Shown here: piece after piece, positions 63,221 through 64,000 of the stretch
How the letters are laid out: each line of letters opens with the position of its first letter
How positions within the stretch are numbered: position 1 is the stretch's first letter
NCBI GenBank assembly: GCA_030149205.1
Contig: JASBSB010000006.1
Coordinates: forward strand, 372,001 to 436,000
Source of the DNA: Candidatus Heimdallarchaeota archaeon
GTDB lineage: Archaea > Asgardarchaeota > Heimdallarchaeia > Heimdallarchaeales > Kariarchaeaceae
Length of the DNA stretch: 64,000 bases
Direction: 5' to 3'
Made by a program: the position numbers and the translations under genes
Notes under the pieces: model-generated
What the model was told of the DNA's origin: nothing
What the model saw: the letters and a program-made list of their open reading frames with translations, nothing else
The model's database searches: none

Positions 63221-63949
63221 ATGTTTATAAAAAACGTAGTAAAATTTCTATTGGGATTAACTATATTTGCAGTTATATCCCTATTGTATGCATTGTTTAG
63301 TTCTCCTGGTGGATTTAAAATGGGGGGAATGCAGACCAGTACGTTTGACCTTTCAAAATGGTCTATTGTTCAATTCAGCTTATTTTCAATACAATTCGGT
63401 CTTGTTGTATTCTTAGTGATTTTATATTTTGGGTTTGCACGAAAATCTCTTGAAAATGAAGTCCCAGAAGAGACCCACAAAAAGATCGAAGTGTTTGAGA
63501 AAAAATATTTTTGGATCGCAATAAGCATTTTATTAGTTATGCTGCTTCTAACTGTCGCTATACCTCTCACGACAAATCAACTTGCACAGGCCAGAGATAA
63601 TAGAACCAGAATTAGCTCATCGGATACTCTAATATACGCTCATGCGTTTCAGTTTGGGTTTGAATTTAAGACCAATGGAACTGGTTCAGTAACGAATAAC
63701 ACATGGATGCCCACATTGACATTAATTAAGGATAAACTCTATGAATTTGTTCTGTTTACCTCAGATACAACCCACGGGTTTGGAGTGTACTCACCACAGA
63801 ACTTGCTTGTAGACCAATCACAAATTGTCCCTGGATATAACACGCACTTCCTGATGAAATTTACTGAGACAGGAGTATATACAATTAGATGTATGGAATA
63901 TTGTGGAGCAGGGCATCAAATTATGGAAACCACAATCACAGTGGCTTGA
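63221..63949 (+). CDS. coxB: Cytochrome c oxidase subunit II (CuA type)
   Basis: A 242-residue subunit. The CuA site is complete: CMEYCGAGHQIM supplies two Cys, Glu, His and Met, with a further His in TTHGFGVY (about residue 187). Hydrophobic segments at about 8-30, 48-70 and 96-118 suggest three helices rather than two. It accepts electrons and passes them to subunit I of a haem-copper oxygen reductase. The TATA-like TTTATATAG (63159-63167) precedes it. GAGGTGA at 63948-63954 overlaps its stop and drives the next gene. Confidence 0.92.
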   Translation: MFIKNVVKFLLGLTIFAVISLLYALFSSPGGFKMGGMQTSTFDLSKWSIVQFSLFSIQFGLVVFLVILYFGFARKSLENEVPEETHKKIEVFEKKYFWIAISILLVMLLLTVAIPLTTNQLAQARDNRTRISSSDTLIYAHAFQFGFEFKTNGTGSVTNNTWMPTLTLIKDKLYEFVLFTSDTTHGFGVYSPQNLLVDQSQIVPGYNTHFLMKFTETGVYTIRCMEYCGAGHQIMETTITVA

Positions 63950-63959
63950 GGTGAACAAT

Positions 63960-64000
63960 ATGGAAGAAAAAGATTTTATTAAAGAAGCAAAAGAATTATC
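63960..64000 (+). CDS. Start of next cytochrome-oxidase-operon gene (partial)
   Basis: ATG at 63960 follows GAGGTGA by 5 bases and reads MEEKDFIKEAKELS to the window end. From its place after coxB it may be subunit I or another oxidase subunit, but 13 codons are too few to tell. Confidence 0.6.
   Translation, partial: MEEKDFIKEAKEL

Overview
The window is AT-rich archaeal chromosome. The archaeal markers are a histone, eL20/LX, prefoldin alpha, FtsY, archaeal-type DtdA and NadM, archaeal CoaD, uL3-uL4-uL23-uL2 of archaeal type, and intron-bearing tRNAs with bulge-helix-bulge (BHB) splice motifs. Genes have either leaderless starts about 25 bases after a TATA-like box or strong GAGGTGA-type ribosome binding sites. 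An LRR protein, an RNase II/R enzyme, methylmalonyl-CoA mutase and a CuA-type cytochrome c oxidase subunit II together suggest an Asgard archaeon of the oxygen-respiring Heimdallarchaeia type. That placement is inference; no 16S gene is present to settle it.

Layout. 1-1076: a GC-rich IS5-like insertion sequence with a frameshifted transposase, foreign in composition. 1.5-5.6 kb: AbrB-type protein, intron-containing tRNA-Thr, IMPase, HflX, then a 5S rRNA gene whose two halves are in reversed order. 5.7-16.6 kb: a possible structured RNA, CoaD, a SPOUT-like protein, a three-gene nucleotide-sugar operon, a permuted GTPase, RNase R/II, a PfkB kinase, a MtaB-type methylthiotransferase and small conserved proteins. 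16.6-31.6 kb: a region with signs of rearrangement. It holds an ABC ATPase, a luciferase-like oxidoreductase, a frameshifted zinc-ribbon membrane protein, a four-gene operon of three surface-anchored proteins plus a membrane LonB-like AAA+ protein with a degenerate protease domain, a chimeric gene relic, a PadR/HAAS pair, ArsM, a TrmB-type regulator and tungstate TupAB. 31.7-43.3 kb: information-processing genes (DtdA, FtsY, eL20, prefoldin, histone, uL2/uL23/uL4/uL3) with a P-type ATPase and an LRR protein. 43.4-64 kb: methylmalonyl-CoA mutase, an eight-gene peptide ABC operon with unusual extra membrane proteins, proline-pathway dehydrogenase, a large REC/PEP-synthase-like protein, a doubly interrupted tRNA-Gly, a MacB-type exporter and the start of a cytochrome oxidase operon.

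The strongest observation is the circularly permuted 5S rRNA (minus strand, 5448-5570). Every canonical 5S helix can be formed, the natural ends are joined by a five-base loop, and the new ends lie in loop B. The flanks can pair to give a BHB-like motif with a four-base-pair central helix and two three-base bulges, the substrate of the tRNA splicing endonuclease. The same window holds a tRNA-Gly(GCC) with two introns, one in the T-loop with a textbook BHB, so the processing machinery is clearly in use here. Other points of note are an AUU start codon for uL3, the pseudo-protease LonB operon, and a relic fusing pieces of two nearby genes at a 12-base microhomology. No CRISPR array, integrase, 16S or 23S rRNA was seen.
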